Notes: generated by a model from the letters alone, not told the origin. Positions 1 to 9,626 are shown, numbered from the stretch's first letter. The stretch: DNA of 64,000 bases from Chloroflexota bacterium (GCA_013388755.1 JACAEQ010000057.1:1-64000); one strand, 5' to 3'. Numbers and translations: made by a program.

Positions 1-94
1 CCGCTGGGGGCGGGAGCCCGACTCCTCCCCCCAGCGGGGGGAGGTTGGGTGGGGGACTGTGCGGTGCATAGCGCCGTATTTGCAAGGTATTGGC
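1..94 (-). repeat. R3 interspersed palindromic repeat, truncated by window edge
   Basis: GC-rich element with a G/C-run hairpin (CTCCCCCCAGCGGGGGGAG, 27-45). It ends in the terminal sequence GTATTTGCAAGGTATTGG. The same sequences recur at 9276, 17362, 32717 and 47132. This copy lies in the opposite orientation to those four, and its other end is outside the window. Confidence 0.75.
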
Positions 95-101
95 CTTAGT
101 A

Positions 102-250
102 CCTATCCGAAAAACCATCTGCCTCTTGTCATTGCGAGGAGCGTCAGCGACAGCGTGCAGCGAGCGCAGCGTGGCTGACGCAATCGAGCGGCCCGAGAGG
201 AGATCGCTTCGCTTGGCTCGCAATGACATCCAGTCCGTTATTCGGATAGG
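102..250. repeat. R1 MITE-like repeat with terminal inverted repeats
   Basis: The 149-bp element is bounded by CCTATCCGAAAAAC on the left and GTTATTCGGATAGG on the right, an inverted repeat matching at 13 of 14 positions. The interior carries the sequence GTCATTGCGAG followed by GCGACGCAATCGAGCGG-type arms. Other copies lie at 32845, 35743 and 57239. It has no coding capacity. Confidence 0.75.
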
Positions 251-351
251 CACCTGGCGGTGAGAGATCGCATTTGCGGCATCAGGGTAGAGAGTGGCCT
301 CGTCGCTTTTCAAACGCTCATTTGACTCGAGTGGAGCTCTGACGCGGCCAA

Positions 352-367
352 CCCGCCCTTTGGCGGG
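352..367. terminator. Short GC hairpin upstream of the solute-binding gene
   Basis: CCCGCC-CTTT-GGCGGG forms a perfect 6-bp stem with a 4-nt loop and no T-run after it. It may end transcription from a gene outside the window or be a leader structure. The rest of 251-457 shows only the AGGAGG ribosome-binding site before the ATG at 458. Confidence 0.3.
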
Positions 368-457
368 CCATTGCAGTATCAGGTTGTTGTAGAGTGGGCG
401 GGAGTGTGACGGTGTGCTGATTGTGTTCGGGGATGCAGCCGTTACCAGGAGGCCAAT

Positions 458-3082
458 ATGTCGATCACGCGCTTACTCTCGCTTGGTGTGGTTTGCCTTC
501 TGTTGCTCAGTTGCGCGGCGCCAGTTGCGGCGCCCTATTCCGGATCGGGCGGCAGCCTTATGCCAACACAAACGAGTGGCCCGCTCGTGATCACGTTTGG
601 CGCGCCGGAGTTTCAACGGAGTATCTACGAGCCGTTGATCGCCCGGTTCAATCAAGAAGAGCCAGCAATCCGCGTCCAGTTCGTCGCCATCGATCAGGTC
701 TACACACAGCAGCGCGGCGATCTGGAGTCTACCCTACGCCAGATTGTCTCGCTCACCGACAGCGCCATCGTCTATACAGTACCGCACGAAGCGTTCCAAA
801 ACGGCCTTCTTCTCGATCTCGCGCCATTGATCGATGCTGATTCGACATTCAATTCGGCTGACTTTTTCCCAGGCGCGCTTGAGCGGACGCGGGTGGATGG
901 CAGGCAGTATGGTGTGCCTGTTGATATCACATTACCTTTACTGTCATACAATCGCGATCTATGGCGCACTGCCGGCCTGGCGCCGCCGCAACCGGATTGG
1001 GCGTGGTCGGACCTGCTAGCGGCTGCGGAGGCACTCGCGCAGACCGACGGTGGAGGTGACGTATATGGGCTTGCGGATTGGGGCGCCTACCTCTTGCTTA
1101 TTGCACTTGCACAGGAACAAGATCCAGCGTTTGTGTGGGGCGAAGCGGGGCAAGCGCAACTCGATGCGCCAATGGTTGTAGATGCGCTTGCTCGGCTTGT
1201 GGCACTGAAGCAGTCGCGAGCGCTCTACTACATACCGTCAACCAGCACGCCTGAACAGATCAACGTAGCGATTCGTGACGGCCGGGTTGGCATGTGGCCT
1301 GGTTTTGCGCTGACTAATGTTCCTGGCACAGATCACACATCACTGCCATTCGAGATTGGCACAGCCGTGGTGCCGCCGATTGAGGCAGGCGAGGTGCGTT
1401 TTGGGCGTGAGCTCATAATAAGCAGCGGCGCCAGCCATCCTGAGGAAGTCTGGCGTTGGATCGCGTTTCTCAGTCGTCAGGTCATTCCTGATGTCGGATC
1501 GCCGACCTCGCCGCCGACCACTTTTCCCGCGCGGCGTTCGATAGTCGATCAGAGCGGCATCTTGTCAGCGCTTGAGCCTGAAACGCGGGTGGCAATTGAT
1601 ACGGCGCTTACGCGACAGCCAGGAAAACCCATACCCAACGATCCATTGCGTGACCAGGCGCTCAATCAGGCAATTGATGCGGTACTCAATGGCGGCCAAT
1701 CGCCAGCGGCAGCTTTGGCCGAGGCCCAACAGTTCTATGCACGGGAGTATGTTGCTATAACATCCACTCCATCACCCGAATTTCCGAATGCGATCGTCGT
1801 CGCATCCCCGATCCCTACACTGGCGGCTCGCCAGGATGTTCCACGGATCACCTTTACGGCACTATGGGCCAGTAGTATCTTCCAGCCACTGGTCGATGCC
1901 TTTAACCGCGAGCATCCCGAGATCTATGTTGAGCTCAGGGCAGACAACGTGCGTACCGGATCGTTTCGTCTTGCGGACGTTGCTCAAGAGAGTGATATCG
2001 TGCTATGGACCGGGCCGGCTATCGGTGTTGATCAGGAAGCTATACTTGACCTGCGGCCATTCGCCGATGCGGATCCGCTCTATGCGCCCAATGATTTTCC
2101 ACTTGCAGTGCGGACGCGCTTCAGTGACGATCAGGCGCTGTATGGCGTGCCATATCAACTTAGCCTGTGGGTGGTAGCGTACAACCCTGATCTGTTCGCT
2201 GCGGCCGGTGTTGCCACGCCACAGTCCGACTGGACACTGAATGATTTCGTACTTGCAGCCGCGGCGCTCAGCGATGGCGACGGACTGGATCGGCGCTACG
2301 GATTTTATACGGCGGATACGGCGCTGCTTGATCTTTTCCTTGATGATGAAGACGTGGATCTTGTTCTTGGGAGCGGCGACACGATCCAGCCGAACTATAC
2401 CGATCCGAAGGTCATAGCGGCGGTGCGCCGGTTCATCGACTTCGTTCGTCTGAGTACACCCAAAAGTAGCCTGAGTGGTTACCAGCGTTCGGTTTGGGGA
2501 ACCATGGACAACTTGATTGCGGAGGGGCGGGTCGCAATGTGGTTCGTTTTCTTCGGCCCATTGCTGGATGCAACGCAGAAAGATATCCCCGTAGCTATGG
2601 CTCCGCTGCCGCGCAGCGCCTCGGGTTACCGGAGGATGCCATTCGCGGCAAGCGCGCTGTTTGTCTCTTCGAAAACCCCATATCCGCGCGAAGCATGGAC
2701 CTTCGTTTCATGGATGAGCCGCAACCCCCTGGTCTCTTCGGGGTATGTCCCCGCACGTACATCGCTTGCGCGTTCGCCTTCGTTCCAGGCGGCGATGCCG
2801 CCAGGTCTGGCGGAGGTCTACGCTGCGTACGCCGATGCGTTTGAACAACCGGAGGATCTAGCGCGATTCCGTGTTACGGAAGCTAGCACGTTGGCGTTTG
2901 ATTCATTCTGGTTTTATCGCGCTGTCGATCGCATCCTTCAAGAGCCTGGTCGTGACATCGCGCGCGAACTCTATGAGGCGCAGCAGCTTACCGAGGAATA
3001 TCTGATCTGTGTGCGCAGCGGTGAGGTTTCGGCACAGTGTGCCCATGATGTGGATCCATCCTATGAAGGTTTTCAGGAATAA
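458..3082 (+). CDS. Tandem-fused extracellular solute-binding lipoprotein (two family-1 SBP domains)
   Basis: This 874-aa lipoprotein has a signal peptide ending in the lipobox LLSC, with the lipidated Cys at residue 19. Two complete family-1 (sugar/carbohydrate ABC) solute-binding domains follow, about residues 45-430 and 462-860, joined by a short Pro/Ser linker. Each domain begins with the same pattern (VITFGAPEF and RITFTALWA, then xxPLxxxFNxExP), so the gene looks like an internal duplication. A normal member is about 420 aa. AGGAGG stands 8 nt before the ATG. No permease or ATPase gene is adjacent, so its transporter must be elsewhere or it acts as a sensor-binding lipoprotein. The substrate is unknown; sugar is a family-level guess. 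Confidence 0.85.
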   Translation: MSITRLLSLGVVCLLLLSCAAPVAAPYSGSGGSLMPTQTSGPLVITFGAPEFQRSIYEPLIARFNQEEPAIRVQFVAIDQVYTQQRGDLESTLRQIVSLTDSAIVYTVPHEAFQNGLLLDLAPLIDADSTFNSADFFPGALERTRVDGRQYGVPVDITLPLLSYNRDLWRTAGLAPPQPDWAWSDLLAAAEALAQTDGGGDVYGLADWGAYLLLIALAQEQDPAFVWGEAGQAQLDAPMVVDALARLVALKQSRALYYIPSTSTPEQINVAIRDGRVGMWPGFALTNVPGTDHTSLPFEIGTAVVPPIEAGEVRFGRELIISSGASHPEEVWRWIAFLSRQVIPDVGSPTSPPTTFPARRSIVDQSGILSALEPETRVAIDTALTRQPGKPIPNDPLRDQALNQAIDAVLNGGQSPAAALAEAQQFYAREYVAITSTPSPEFPNAIVVASPIPTLAARQDVPRITFTALWASSIFQPLVDAFNREHPEIYVELRADNVRTGSFRLADVAQESDIVLWTGPAIGVDQEAILDLRPFADADPLYAPNDFPLAVRTRFSDDQALYGVPYQLSLWVVAYNPDLFAAAGVATPQSDWTLNDFVLAAAALSDGDGLDRRYGFYTADTALLDLFLDDEDVDLVLGSGDTIQPNYTDPKVIAAVRRFIDFVRLSTPKSSLSGYQRSVWGTMDNLIAEGRVAMWFVFFGPLLDATQKDIPVAMAPLPRSASGYRRMPFAASALFVSSKTPYPREAWTFVSWMSRNPLVSSGYVPARTSLARSPSFQAAMPPGLAEVYAAYADAFEQPEDLARFRVTEASTLAFDSFWFYRAVDRILQEPGRDIARELYEAQQLTEEYLICVRSGEVSAQCAHDVDPSYEGFQE

Positions 3083-3287
3083 CCGATCGGGAGCAGCGCC
3101 ATCATGATCTTCCGCATCTTGACGTCCTTCGGCATGATCCGCCATTGGCGTCGCGACGACAGCGCGGCGCTGACCCACTCTGCGAACAACAAAGCTGTCT
3201 GGTGCATGATGTGCAATGGCTTTCCGCATCCCTTTGGCCAGGCTGCCGCCGAGGCGTTTCTCATGGCAGTCAGCCGGCAGTCGCCGG

Positions 3288-4548
3288 TTACATTGCGGAA
3301 TGTGTTGTGAGCATGCAGCTTTCCAGGTCATCAAGCAGCGTTCCACGTAAGGTCCCCTGTTGGGCGCATAGGCCTGCCAGCCAGGCAAGGATCGTATCGG
3401 CAACCGTCAGGTCATCGATCGCCGCAAGCGCCAGGCGGCGCAGAACATCCTGTACACTGGCATACCGGGCCGCCAGGTATTCCAGCCGCAATCCACGCAT
3501 CATAGCGCTGAGTGCCGCAGCGTGCCGCAACTCATCGTCAATGTCCACCATCGGATGATCGCCCGCAGTGTCGAGCCATTCCTGCACCGCGTCGACCAGC
3601 GCCAGGCGCTCGGCGCCTGGTGCATCATCCAGCATCGCCTGCGCCGACTCGTGCGCTTGCGCGATCGCCATTGCAGCACCAGCAGCATTGCCAAGCGCCA
3701 TGAACGTGCAGGCAACCGAAAGACATGCCGGCGCGCGATAACCGCCATACATCTCCTGATATGGCAGTTGCAGCGCCTCGTGCAGGAGGTTTACCGCATC
3801 AGCACGGCGATTCTGGCTGTGCAACGCGATAGCTGCGGCAACGCGCAGCCGAATCTCGTGTGCCCACGGGTCGTTGCGTGGCAGACCCATGGGTGCATCC
3901 AGCCATGACGGTCCGCGGTTCACAACCGACGGTAGGATGATCGAGCGCAGTTCCTGTAGCAGCTCGGTATTGGCAACTATACCGCCCTTCTTCATTGCAT
4001 CACGCTGAGCGAGCGTCACCGCCGCGAGGTGGCCGGAAAACGCCGGCTCAATCTGGTCGATTGATGTTTCAAGGATGTTCCTTAGCGCCAGGTCAACCTG
4101 TTCATCCTGGTCGCCGGTCAGCGCCGCAAGATCGCCGATGATGACCTTATCGACGCCATGAACTGCACCGCCCGCCGTTACCTCACCCACTGTCTGAGTG
4201 ATGGTAATGCGCGGTTCACGCTGCTGAAGATTGAGCAGAGCTGCCGCGAATGGCGGGTAGCGCCGTGCTAATGCGGTGGAGAGCGCTTCGACAAATCGCA
4301 GCGGATTGAGGGTGGTATCGTTGCTCGCCCTGCAGAAATGGGCGAATGCCAGCGCCCGCGATCCCAGCCCTGGCCAGGAGGTCGCGGCAATCACTCCCTC
4401 GCTGAACTATACCAACCGCGTGGTGATCGCCGTTTTGCCGCTGCCAGGCCCCCCCCTGGAGCAGAAACCAGCGTTCGCCGGATGGCACGGCCAGCCAGCG
4501 CATCAATGCATCGAAGACCCACGCGCGACCGACAAAGTCATCCATCAC
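3288..4548 (-). pseudogene. STAND/NACHT-type NTPase, N-terminal part, frameshifted and with a nonsense codon
   Basis: The start at 4548 reads MDDFVGRAWVFDALMRWL and then LLQGG. At the poly-G run near 4447-4453 one extra G breaks the frame. Removing it restores a Walker A motif, GGPGSGKT. A few codons on, an in-frame TAG (4407-4409) follows TTRLV. The second frame then stays open from about 4406 to 3288 (368 codons from GTG 4394). It carries a conserved NTPase segment (NPLRFVEALSTAL, REPRITITQTVGEV) to about 4080 and then a helical, TPR-like region ending MLTTHSAM. Intact family members are AAA-type signalling NTPases of conflict and death-like pathways. A single clean protein cannot be made here. 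The 205 bp down to 3083 show no recognisable gene. Confidence 0.7.
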
Positions 4549-4549
4549 T

Positions 4550-4708
4550 CTATGCCGTTTTACGGATCTTGAACTGGATCTCCAGCTCCATGAACCGTTG
4601 CAAGCGATCCCGGTCGAGCTCCTGCCAGGGCGGCGGCGAATCCCAGATTGGCGGTCGCAGGATCTCGCGCAGGATCTCCGGCGACATCTGAATGAACGGA
4701 CTCGACAT
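4550..4708 (-). CDS. Small 52-aa protein upstream of NTPase remnant
   Basis: The ORF starts MSSPFIQMSPEILREIL and ends IQFKIRKTA. It has AGGAGG six bases before the ATG and ends 2 bp before the NTPase ATG at 4548, so the two look translationally coupled. The sequence is acidic/Pro-rich in the middle (PPIWDSPPPWQELDRDR) and helical at the end, with no signal peptide or membrane segment. I do not recognise the family. Small helical proteins beside STAND NTPases can be adaptor or effector-associated peptides, but that is inference. An in-frame upstream ATG at 4726 is possible and has a weaker site. Confidence 0.5.
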   Translation of the reverse strand: MSSPFIQMSPEILREILRPPIWDSPPPWQELDRDRLQRFMELEIQFKIRKTA

Positions 4709-4740
4709 ACCGCACCTCCTCACCATGAGTCTAACGCAAA

Positions 4741-4768
4741 CACCTCCTTGCGTCCAATCAAGGAGGTG
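4741..4768. promoter_or_regulatory. Perfect hairpin whose arms are SD / anti-SD sequences
   Basis: CACCTCCTTG-CGTCCAAT-CAAGGAGGTG is a perfect 10-bp stem with an 8-nt loop, upstream of the 52-aa ORF on the minus strand. Each arm is a Shine-Dalgarno or its complement, and the genuine site of the small ORF (4713-4720) repeats AGGAGGTG. The leader could therefore switch pairing, or the hairpin could be a terminator. Only the sequence is observed; regulation is inferred. Confidence 0.4.
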
Positions 4769-4989
4769 CAGCCTGCTGGTGCGATAGATTGCAGAAACGT
4801 CCGGCTGCTGCCTCGCTCGCGCCGAACTGCCTTCAGTATGGGCATTTCTCCAGCAAGCGGCGAAATGCCTCAGCAACCACCGGTTACGGTCCGTTTACGT
4901 GCGCTGAGAAACCATCGTTATCGGCCGCATCCGTGGGTGAAGACAGCGTCACACCGCGCATGCTGCGTCGTAACGCTCCATGCTTGCGT

Positions 4990-6186
4990 CAAGGCATATA
5001 CTAAAGAGGGACTCTCCGGTGTCTATGCCGAGTTCCTGCGCCGCGAAATCGCGCCGCCCGGGCAAGAGGAACGCTGGATCCAGACCTACCGCCCGATCCT
5101 TGGGCTGCTCGCCGTGGCTCAGGGCGCAGGTCTGACACGCGCGCAGCTCGCGTGGCTAACCGGGCGCGCCGATGATGTTGATCTGGCGTTGCTCAAAAGC
5201 AACCAGTATTTGCAGGGGAATGCGCCGGACGGCCCGTTCCGGTTGTTCCATCGTTCCTTTGCTGAGTTCCTGCTTGATGATCCGACTAACCAGAACTATC
5301 ACATTGACGCGGCAAGAATGCACCGCACCATTGTCGAGGCATATCTGCGCCTTGGCCAGGCCCGATGGGAGGCATGCGATTACTACGGCGCAGTGCATCT
5401 GATTGATCACCTCGCCGTCGCTGACTTGCCGACGGTTGAGCGTGCAGCGGCGCTGGATGACATCCTCACACCCGAATATATCGCCGCAGTGCGTCGTGAA
5501 ACCGGCTGGCTCGATCCATTCATCGCAGATCTGGCGACAGCGGCACGGTTCGATCCGCAACGAGCAGCGACCCTCTGCCTGCGAATCATTCTGGTCGAAG
5601 AGGCGAACAGCCTGGTACGGCAGCGCGCGCTACGACTGCTCACGAGTCTGCGCGCCCGGATCGGAATGATGGGCGCGGGCGATCAGGCGGAGCGAATCGA
5701 TCACATCCTTGACGCGCTTTCCAGGCATGATGTGCCGGCGCTTCAGGCACTGGCGCGCGGCGAACCAGACCGGACAGTGGTCTGTATGGCGGCGCTGGCG
5801 TTGGGCGAGACGCGTGACCCGGCCGCACTCCCGGATCTCCTGCAGCTGTTGCGCAAAGGCCGGCGCGAAGTCAGCTGGGCGGCGGCCGATGCGCTGATTG
5901 TACTGAACGATCCCCGGGCGATACCGGAATTGCTGGACTGGTACCGCGTATCGCGCTATCCGGCCGACCGCGAGCGCGTGCTATACATTCTGGGCTGGAT
6001 GCGCGCTGAGGAAGCGTACGCGCTGGTAGACAGCTTTCGGGATCAATTGGCTGTCTCGTCCTCGCAGTGGAACGAGGTCTGGTTCCGCTGGCCCAGGCAA
6101 ACGAATGGCTGGATGCAATGATTGCTCAGAGCTATTATGAGCCATGGACCGACCTGAGCCTTCTCATCAATCGTGGACCAGCGTAA
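4990..6186 (+). pseudogene. STAND/NACHT-type NTPase, C-terminal part with HEAT-like repeats, broken
   Basis: The open frame (formally open from 4598) becomes protein-like at about 4990 with GLSGVYAEFLRREI and YRPILGLLAVAQ. These are typical of the region after the NTPase core: winged helix, then RLFHRSFAEFLLDD. HEAT-like helical repeats follow (ALALGETRDPAALPDLLQLL). No start codon with a ribosome site and no NTPase core precede it, so the N-terminal half is missing. The annotated frame stops at 6121, but a +1 frame from about 6080 continues the protein (LAQANEWLDAMIAQSYYEPW, then LLINRGPA) to TAA at 6184-6186. It is a 5'-truncated, frameshifted remnant. It lies on the opposite strand to the N-terminal remnant at 4548, so the locus has been rearranged. 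Confidence 0.65.
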
Positions 6187-6298
6187 ACATGGCCGCGCTA
6201 GGATGCCGATCTTGAGCTATTATTGCAACTGGAACGCAGTCACACGCCGCTGCACCACGGCGAGGACGCCAGTGTGAGATCGTGCACAAGGAGCTTGT

Positions 6299-7456
6299 AT
6301 GTCACATGCCGCCACTACTGTGCCGCGCGCGATCCCGAGCGTCGCGCGTCGGCTTTCCACCCTTGACCGCTACCTGACGCTCTGGATTTTCCTGGCAATG
6401 GCGCTTGGCGTCGGTCTGGGCTATTTCTTCCCCGGCGTCGAGCAATTCATCAATCGCTTTCAGGTCGGCACAACCAATGTTCCGATTGCGATTGGCCTGG
6501 TGTTGATGATGTATCCGCCCTTCGCCAAAGTGAAATATGAGGAACTGGGCGAGGTCTTTCGCAACAAAAAGGTGCTTGGCTTATCGCTGATCCAGAACTG
6601 GGTGATTGGCCCGATCCTGATGTTCGCGCTGGCGATCCTCTTTCTGCGCGACTACCCGGAGTACATGGTCGGTCTCATTCTGATCGGCCTGGCGCGCTGT
6701 ATCGCCATGGTCATTGTCTGGAACGAACTGGCGAAGGGTGATACCGAATATGCCGCGGGGATTGTGGCGTTCAACAGTCTGTTCCAGGTCTTGTTCTATA
6801 GCGTCTACGCCTGGGTGTTCATCACCGTGCTGCCGCCGCTGTTTGGCTTGCAGGGTAGTATTGTCCAGATTGGCATCGGTCAGATCGCCGAGAGCGTGTT
6901 TATCTACCTGGGCATCCCGATGATTGCCGGCTTCCTGACCCGCTTCTTCCTGCTGCGCGCGAAGGGGCGGGAGTGGTATGAACATATCTTCGTGCCGCGA
7001 GTCGGGCCGCTGACGCTGATTGCGCTACTCTTCACGATCGTGTTGATGTTCAGCCTGAAGGGTGAATTGATCGTCCAGATCCCGCTTGATGTGGTGCGCA
7101 TCGCTCTTCCGCTGCTGCTCTATTTTGTGGTGATGTTTCTGGCCAGCTTCTGGCTCGGTCATCGTATCGGTGCAGATTACCGCAAAACGACCACACTCTC
7201 GTTCACGGCGGCGAGCAATAACTTTGAACTGGCGATTGCCGTTGCGGTCGCTGTCTTCGGTATTGGTTCCGGCGCGGCCTTCGCGGCGGTGATCGGCCCG
7301 CTGGTTGAGGTGCCGGTGATGATCGGCCTGGTGAATGTGGCCTTCTGGTTTCAGCGGCGTTATTTCGCCTATGAAGCCCAACCGGCCGATGCCTTGCTGC
7401 AGACGACCGCTGAGGCCGGTTGTGAGCCGCCGGTGCGCGATCCGGGGCGACGGTGA
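6299..7456 (+). CDS. acr3: Arsenite efflux transporter, ACR3 family
   Basis: The 385-aa inner-membrane protein has about ten hydrophobic segments and belongs to the BART/ACR3 group, which exports As(OH)3. Family features visible are [15 protein letters not shown] after the second helix and the conserved Cys motif [13 protein letters not shown] in the fourth, whose Cys is needed for transport in studied homologues. Length is normal for the family. AAGGAG lies 7 nt before the ATG. No arsR or arsC is adjacent, so it stands as a single gene. The assignment to the ACR3 family is firm, the metalloid substrate a little less so. Confidence 0.9.
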   Translation: MSHAATTVPRAIPSVARRLSTLDRYLTLWIFLAMALGVGLGYFFPGVEQFINRFQVGTTNVPIAIGLVLMMYPPFAKVKYEELGEVFRNKKVLGLSLIQNWVIGPILMFALAILFLRDYPEYMVGLILIGLARCIAMVIVWNELAKGDTEYAAGIVAFNSLFQVLFYSVYAWVFITVLPPLFGLQGSIVQIGIGQIAESVFIYLGIPMIAGFLTRFFLLRAKGREWYEHIFVPRVGPLTLIALLFTIVLMFSLKGELIVQIPLDVVRIALPLLLYFVVMFLASFWLGHRIGADYRKTTTLSFTAASNNFELAIAVAVAVFGIGSGAAFAAVIGPLVEVPVMIGLVNVAFWFQRRYFAYEAQPADALLQTTAEAGCEPPVRDPGRR

Positions 7457-7458
7457 TA

Positions 7459-7467
7459 TGCTACAAT
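7459..7467 (+). promoter_or_regulatory. Possible extended -10 promoter for the hexosaminidase gene
   Basis: TGCTACAAT lies two bases after the acr3 stop. It fits an extended -10 (TG-N-TAnAAT) but has no clear -35. Predicted transcription start is near 7474, giving a leader of about 50 nt. Confidence 0.35.
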
Positions 7468-7523
7468 CCCTTGAACTTGCCACGGTCCGGAAAGCTGCTG
7501 GCTGCCGGTTACTGGGATTGTGA

Positions 7524-9152
7524 ATGCGTTATCGTGCGAAGCCCCCGGCTCAGATGTTGCTGATCTCCAGGCGCGTCCCGGTAGCGCTGGTGCTCGCCAT
7601 CCTGCTGCTCGTCGCCTGTACCGCGCCGCCACCCGTGGCGCTGCCGTCGCCACCTGACGAACGACCCGTTGTACGCGACTCCGAGGTACGTATGAACCAG
7701 CTCATTCCGAAGCCTGCCGCCGTGACACCGCGTGCCGGTGTCTTTACCTTTCAGCCGGTCACAACCATTCATGTCGAGCCGCATGGCGAAGAGATGTTGT
7801 GGCTCGGGCAGTACCTGGCGGAGCGACTTGGCCCGGCTACCGGCTACCAGTTCGTGGTTCAGCCCGGAGGTGCCATGTCAGCGGGCAATGTCTGGTTGAC
7901 GACGTCCGGCGCGGATCCGGCTCTGGGGGAGGAGGGATACGAACTGATCGTCACGCCGGATGGCGTCATGCTCAGGGCCCACCGGCCAGCAGGCGTCTTC
8001 CGCGGTATTCAGACGCTACGCCAGTTGCTACCGCCAGCAATTGAGTTGCAACAGGCTCAGCCAGGCGCGTGGGAACTGCCCGCCGTCGAGATCCGCGATG
8101 TCCCGCGTTTTGCCTGGCGTGGCGCGATGCTTGACGTTGCGCGACATTTCTTCGGCGTCGCGGACGTCAAACGTTTCATTGATCTGCTGGCGCTCTACAA
8201 AATGAATGTGCTCCACCTGCATCTGAGCGACGATCAGGGCTGGCGGATTGAGATCCAATCCTGGCCGAACCTGGCGTTGTATGGCGGCAGTACCCAGGTG
8301 GGCGGTGGGGCGGGTGGCTACTACACCCAGGCCGAGTATGCAGACATTGTTGCTTATGCGGCCCGACGCTACATCATCGTGGTGCCGGAGATTGACATGC
8401 CCGGCCATACCAACGCCGCACTGGCCTCGTATGCCGAATTGAACTGCGACGGCGTCGCACGGACCCTCTACTCCGGCGTTGAGGTTGGCTTCAGCGCGCT
8501 GTGTGTCGAAAGCGACACGGTGTATCAATTCGTGGACGACGTTGTGCGCGAACTGGCGGCGCTGACACCCGGCCCGTACATGCATATTGGCGGCGATGAA
8601 GTGCAGACGCTCGATGCTGCCGCGTATGCCGGCTTTATCGAACGCGCCCAGGCGATCGTCCAGGCGCATGGCAAGCGCATGATTGGCTGGGAGGAGGTTG
8701 CGCATGCGACGCTGTCGCCTACATCGGTCGTCCAATCCTGGAGAAGCACCGTCGCTGCAGAAGCGGTCCGGCAGGGTGCGAAGGTGATTATGTCCCCGGC
8801 ATCGCGAACGTACCTCGATATGAAGTATGACCCCAACACGCCGCTCGGCCTGTCATGGGCTGGCCTGGTCGAGGTGCAGGATGCCTATGCGTGGGACCCG
8901 GCGACACTGCTTGAGGGTGTGGGTGAGCAGGATATCCTTGGTGTGGAAGCGCCGCTGTGGACGGAGACGATTGCGACGCGCGAACAGATGGATTCCATGG
9001 TCTTCCCCCGCCTGCTGGGTATTGCCGAGATCGGCTGGTCGCCGGCACATGGCCGCAGCTGGGAGGAATATCGGTTACGACTTGCTGCGCATGGGCCGCG
9101 GCTGGCCGCGCTGGGGGTCGCGTTCTATCGCTCGCCGCAGGTGCCGTGGTAA
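7524..9152 (+). CDS. Beta-N-acetylhexosaminidase, GH20, lipoprotein
   Basis: This 542-aa exo-hydrolase removes terminal GlcNAc/GalNAc from chitin oligomers, glycans or peptidoglycan fragments. The signal peptide ends LLVAC, with the lipid Cys at residue 32. A GH20b N-terminal domain covers about 55-185, and the catalytic TIM barrel begins at RDVPRFAWRGAMLDVARHFF. The catalytic Asp-Glu pair is in HIGGDEV (D358, E359). The barrel also shows DQGWRIEI and VPEIDMPGH. Length is normal. A second ATG at 7554 would still give a usable signal peptide. It has its own probable promoter and is followed by repeats, so it is probably monocistronic. The likely role is cell-surface glycan scavenging or wall recycling. 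Confidence 0.9.
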   Translation: MRYRAKPPAQMLLISRRVPVALVLAILLLVACTAPPPVALPSPPDERPVVRDSEVRMNQLIPKPAAVTPRAGVFTFQPVTTIHVEPHGEEMLWLGQYLAERLGPATGYQFVVQPGGAMSAGNVWLTTSGADPALGEEGYELIVTPDGVMLRAHRPAGVFRGIQTLRQLLPPAIELQQAQPGAWELPAVEIRDVPRFAWRGAMLDVARHFFGVADVKRFIDLLALYKMNVLHLHLSDDQGWRIEIQSWPNLALYGGSTQVGGGAGGYYTQAEYADIVAYAARRYIIVVPEIDMPGHTNAALASYAELNCDGVARTLYSGVEVGFSALCVESDTVYQFVDDVVRELAALTPGPYMHIGGDEVQTLDAAAYAGFIERAQAIVQAHGKRMIGWEEVAHATLSPTSVVQSWRSTVAAEAVRQGAKVIMSPASRTYLDMKYDPNTPLGLSWAGLVEVQDAYAWDPATLLEGVGEQDILGVEAPLWTETIATREQMDSMVFPRLLGIAEIGWSPAHGRSWEEYRLRLAAHGPRLAALGVAFYRSPQVPW

Positions 9153-9188
9153 CAGGTGTGGCGTACGACCAGGGAGTAGTTGCTTGTG

Positions 9189-9252
9189 CAGGATCACGGT
9201 ACCCTGAGGAGTCGTGCAGCGGTGGAGCGAAGGGTACATGCCGTCACTCCTG
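9189..9252. repeat. R2 interspersed repeat, copy A
   Basis: This copy contains CAGGATCACGGTACCCTG, a GTGCAGCGG core and ATGCCGTCACTCCTG. Related copies lie at 32562 and 41456. All three sit just downstream of a gene end, and none encodes anything. Confidence 0.55.
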
Positions 9253-9275
9253 ATCGGTGCGATACAGCTAAACTC

Positions 9276-9412
9276 AATACCTTTCAAATAAGGCGTTACG
9301 CATCGCACGGCCCCCCACCCCGGCCTTCCCCCGCTGGGAGGAGGAGTCGGACGCCCTCCCCCGGTGCGGGAGGGCGGGGGTGGGGGTGACGGGCGTAGTT
9401 GAAACGTATCGC
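9276..9412. repeat. R3 interspersed palindromic repeat
   Basis: The left end is AATACCTTTCAAATAAGG and the right end GGGCGTAGTTGAAACGTATC, an imperfect terminal inverted repeat. The interior is a G/C-run hairpin around GGAGGAGTCGGACGCCCTCC. It fills the gap after the hexosaminidase. Confidence 0.75.
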
Positions 9413-9525
9413 TGCCCGGCAAAAGCAATATTCGCAAGGTAAAGGCACCTTAACGTCAGGTTGTCCACTGAAGTATGTAGAGTCCGGCGGGATATGTTAG
9501 GTTGAACCCACACAGATTGCACGTG

Positions 9526-9534
9526 TGCTAGAAT
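9526..9534 (+). promoter_or_regulatory. Possible extended -10 promoter of the tungsten-enzyme island
   Basis: TGCTAGAAT fits an extended -10. TTGAAC at 9502-9507 is a candidate -35, but the spacing is long (21 nt). The transcript would start near 9541 and carry a leader of about 110 nt before the AOR gene. Confidence 0.35.
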
Positions 9535-9626
9535 AGCGTTGCCACGCCTGCGCCGATGATGGGCGGGCCATGTTTCTCCGTGACGGTAGGGCACCCGAGG
9601 TTCTTCGATCTGGTTGACCAGCAGTC

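Noticed and set aside
1-94. CRISPR-like appearance of repeated G/C runs
   Set aside because: No regular repeat-spacer units; copies are tens of kb apart and are palindromic interspersed repeats.
3083-3287. Short ORFs on both strands after the solute-binding gene
   Set aside because: Plus and minus frames both look faintly protein-like, but neither has a ribosome site or recognisable motif.
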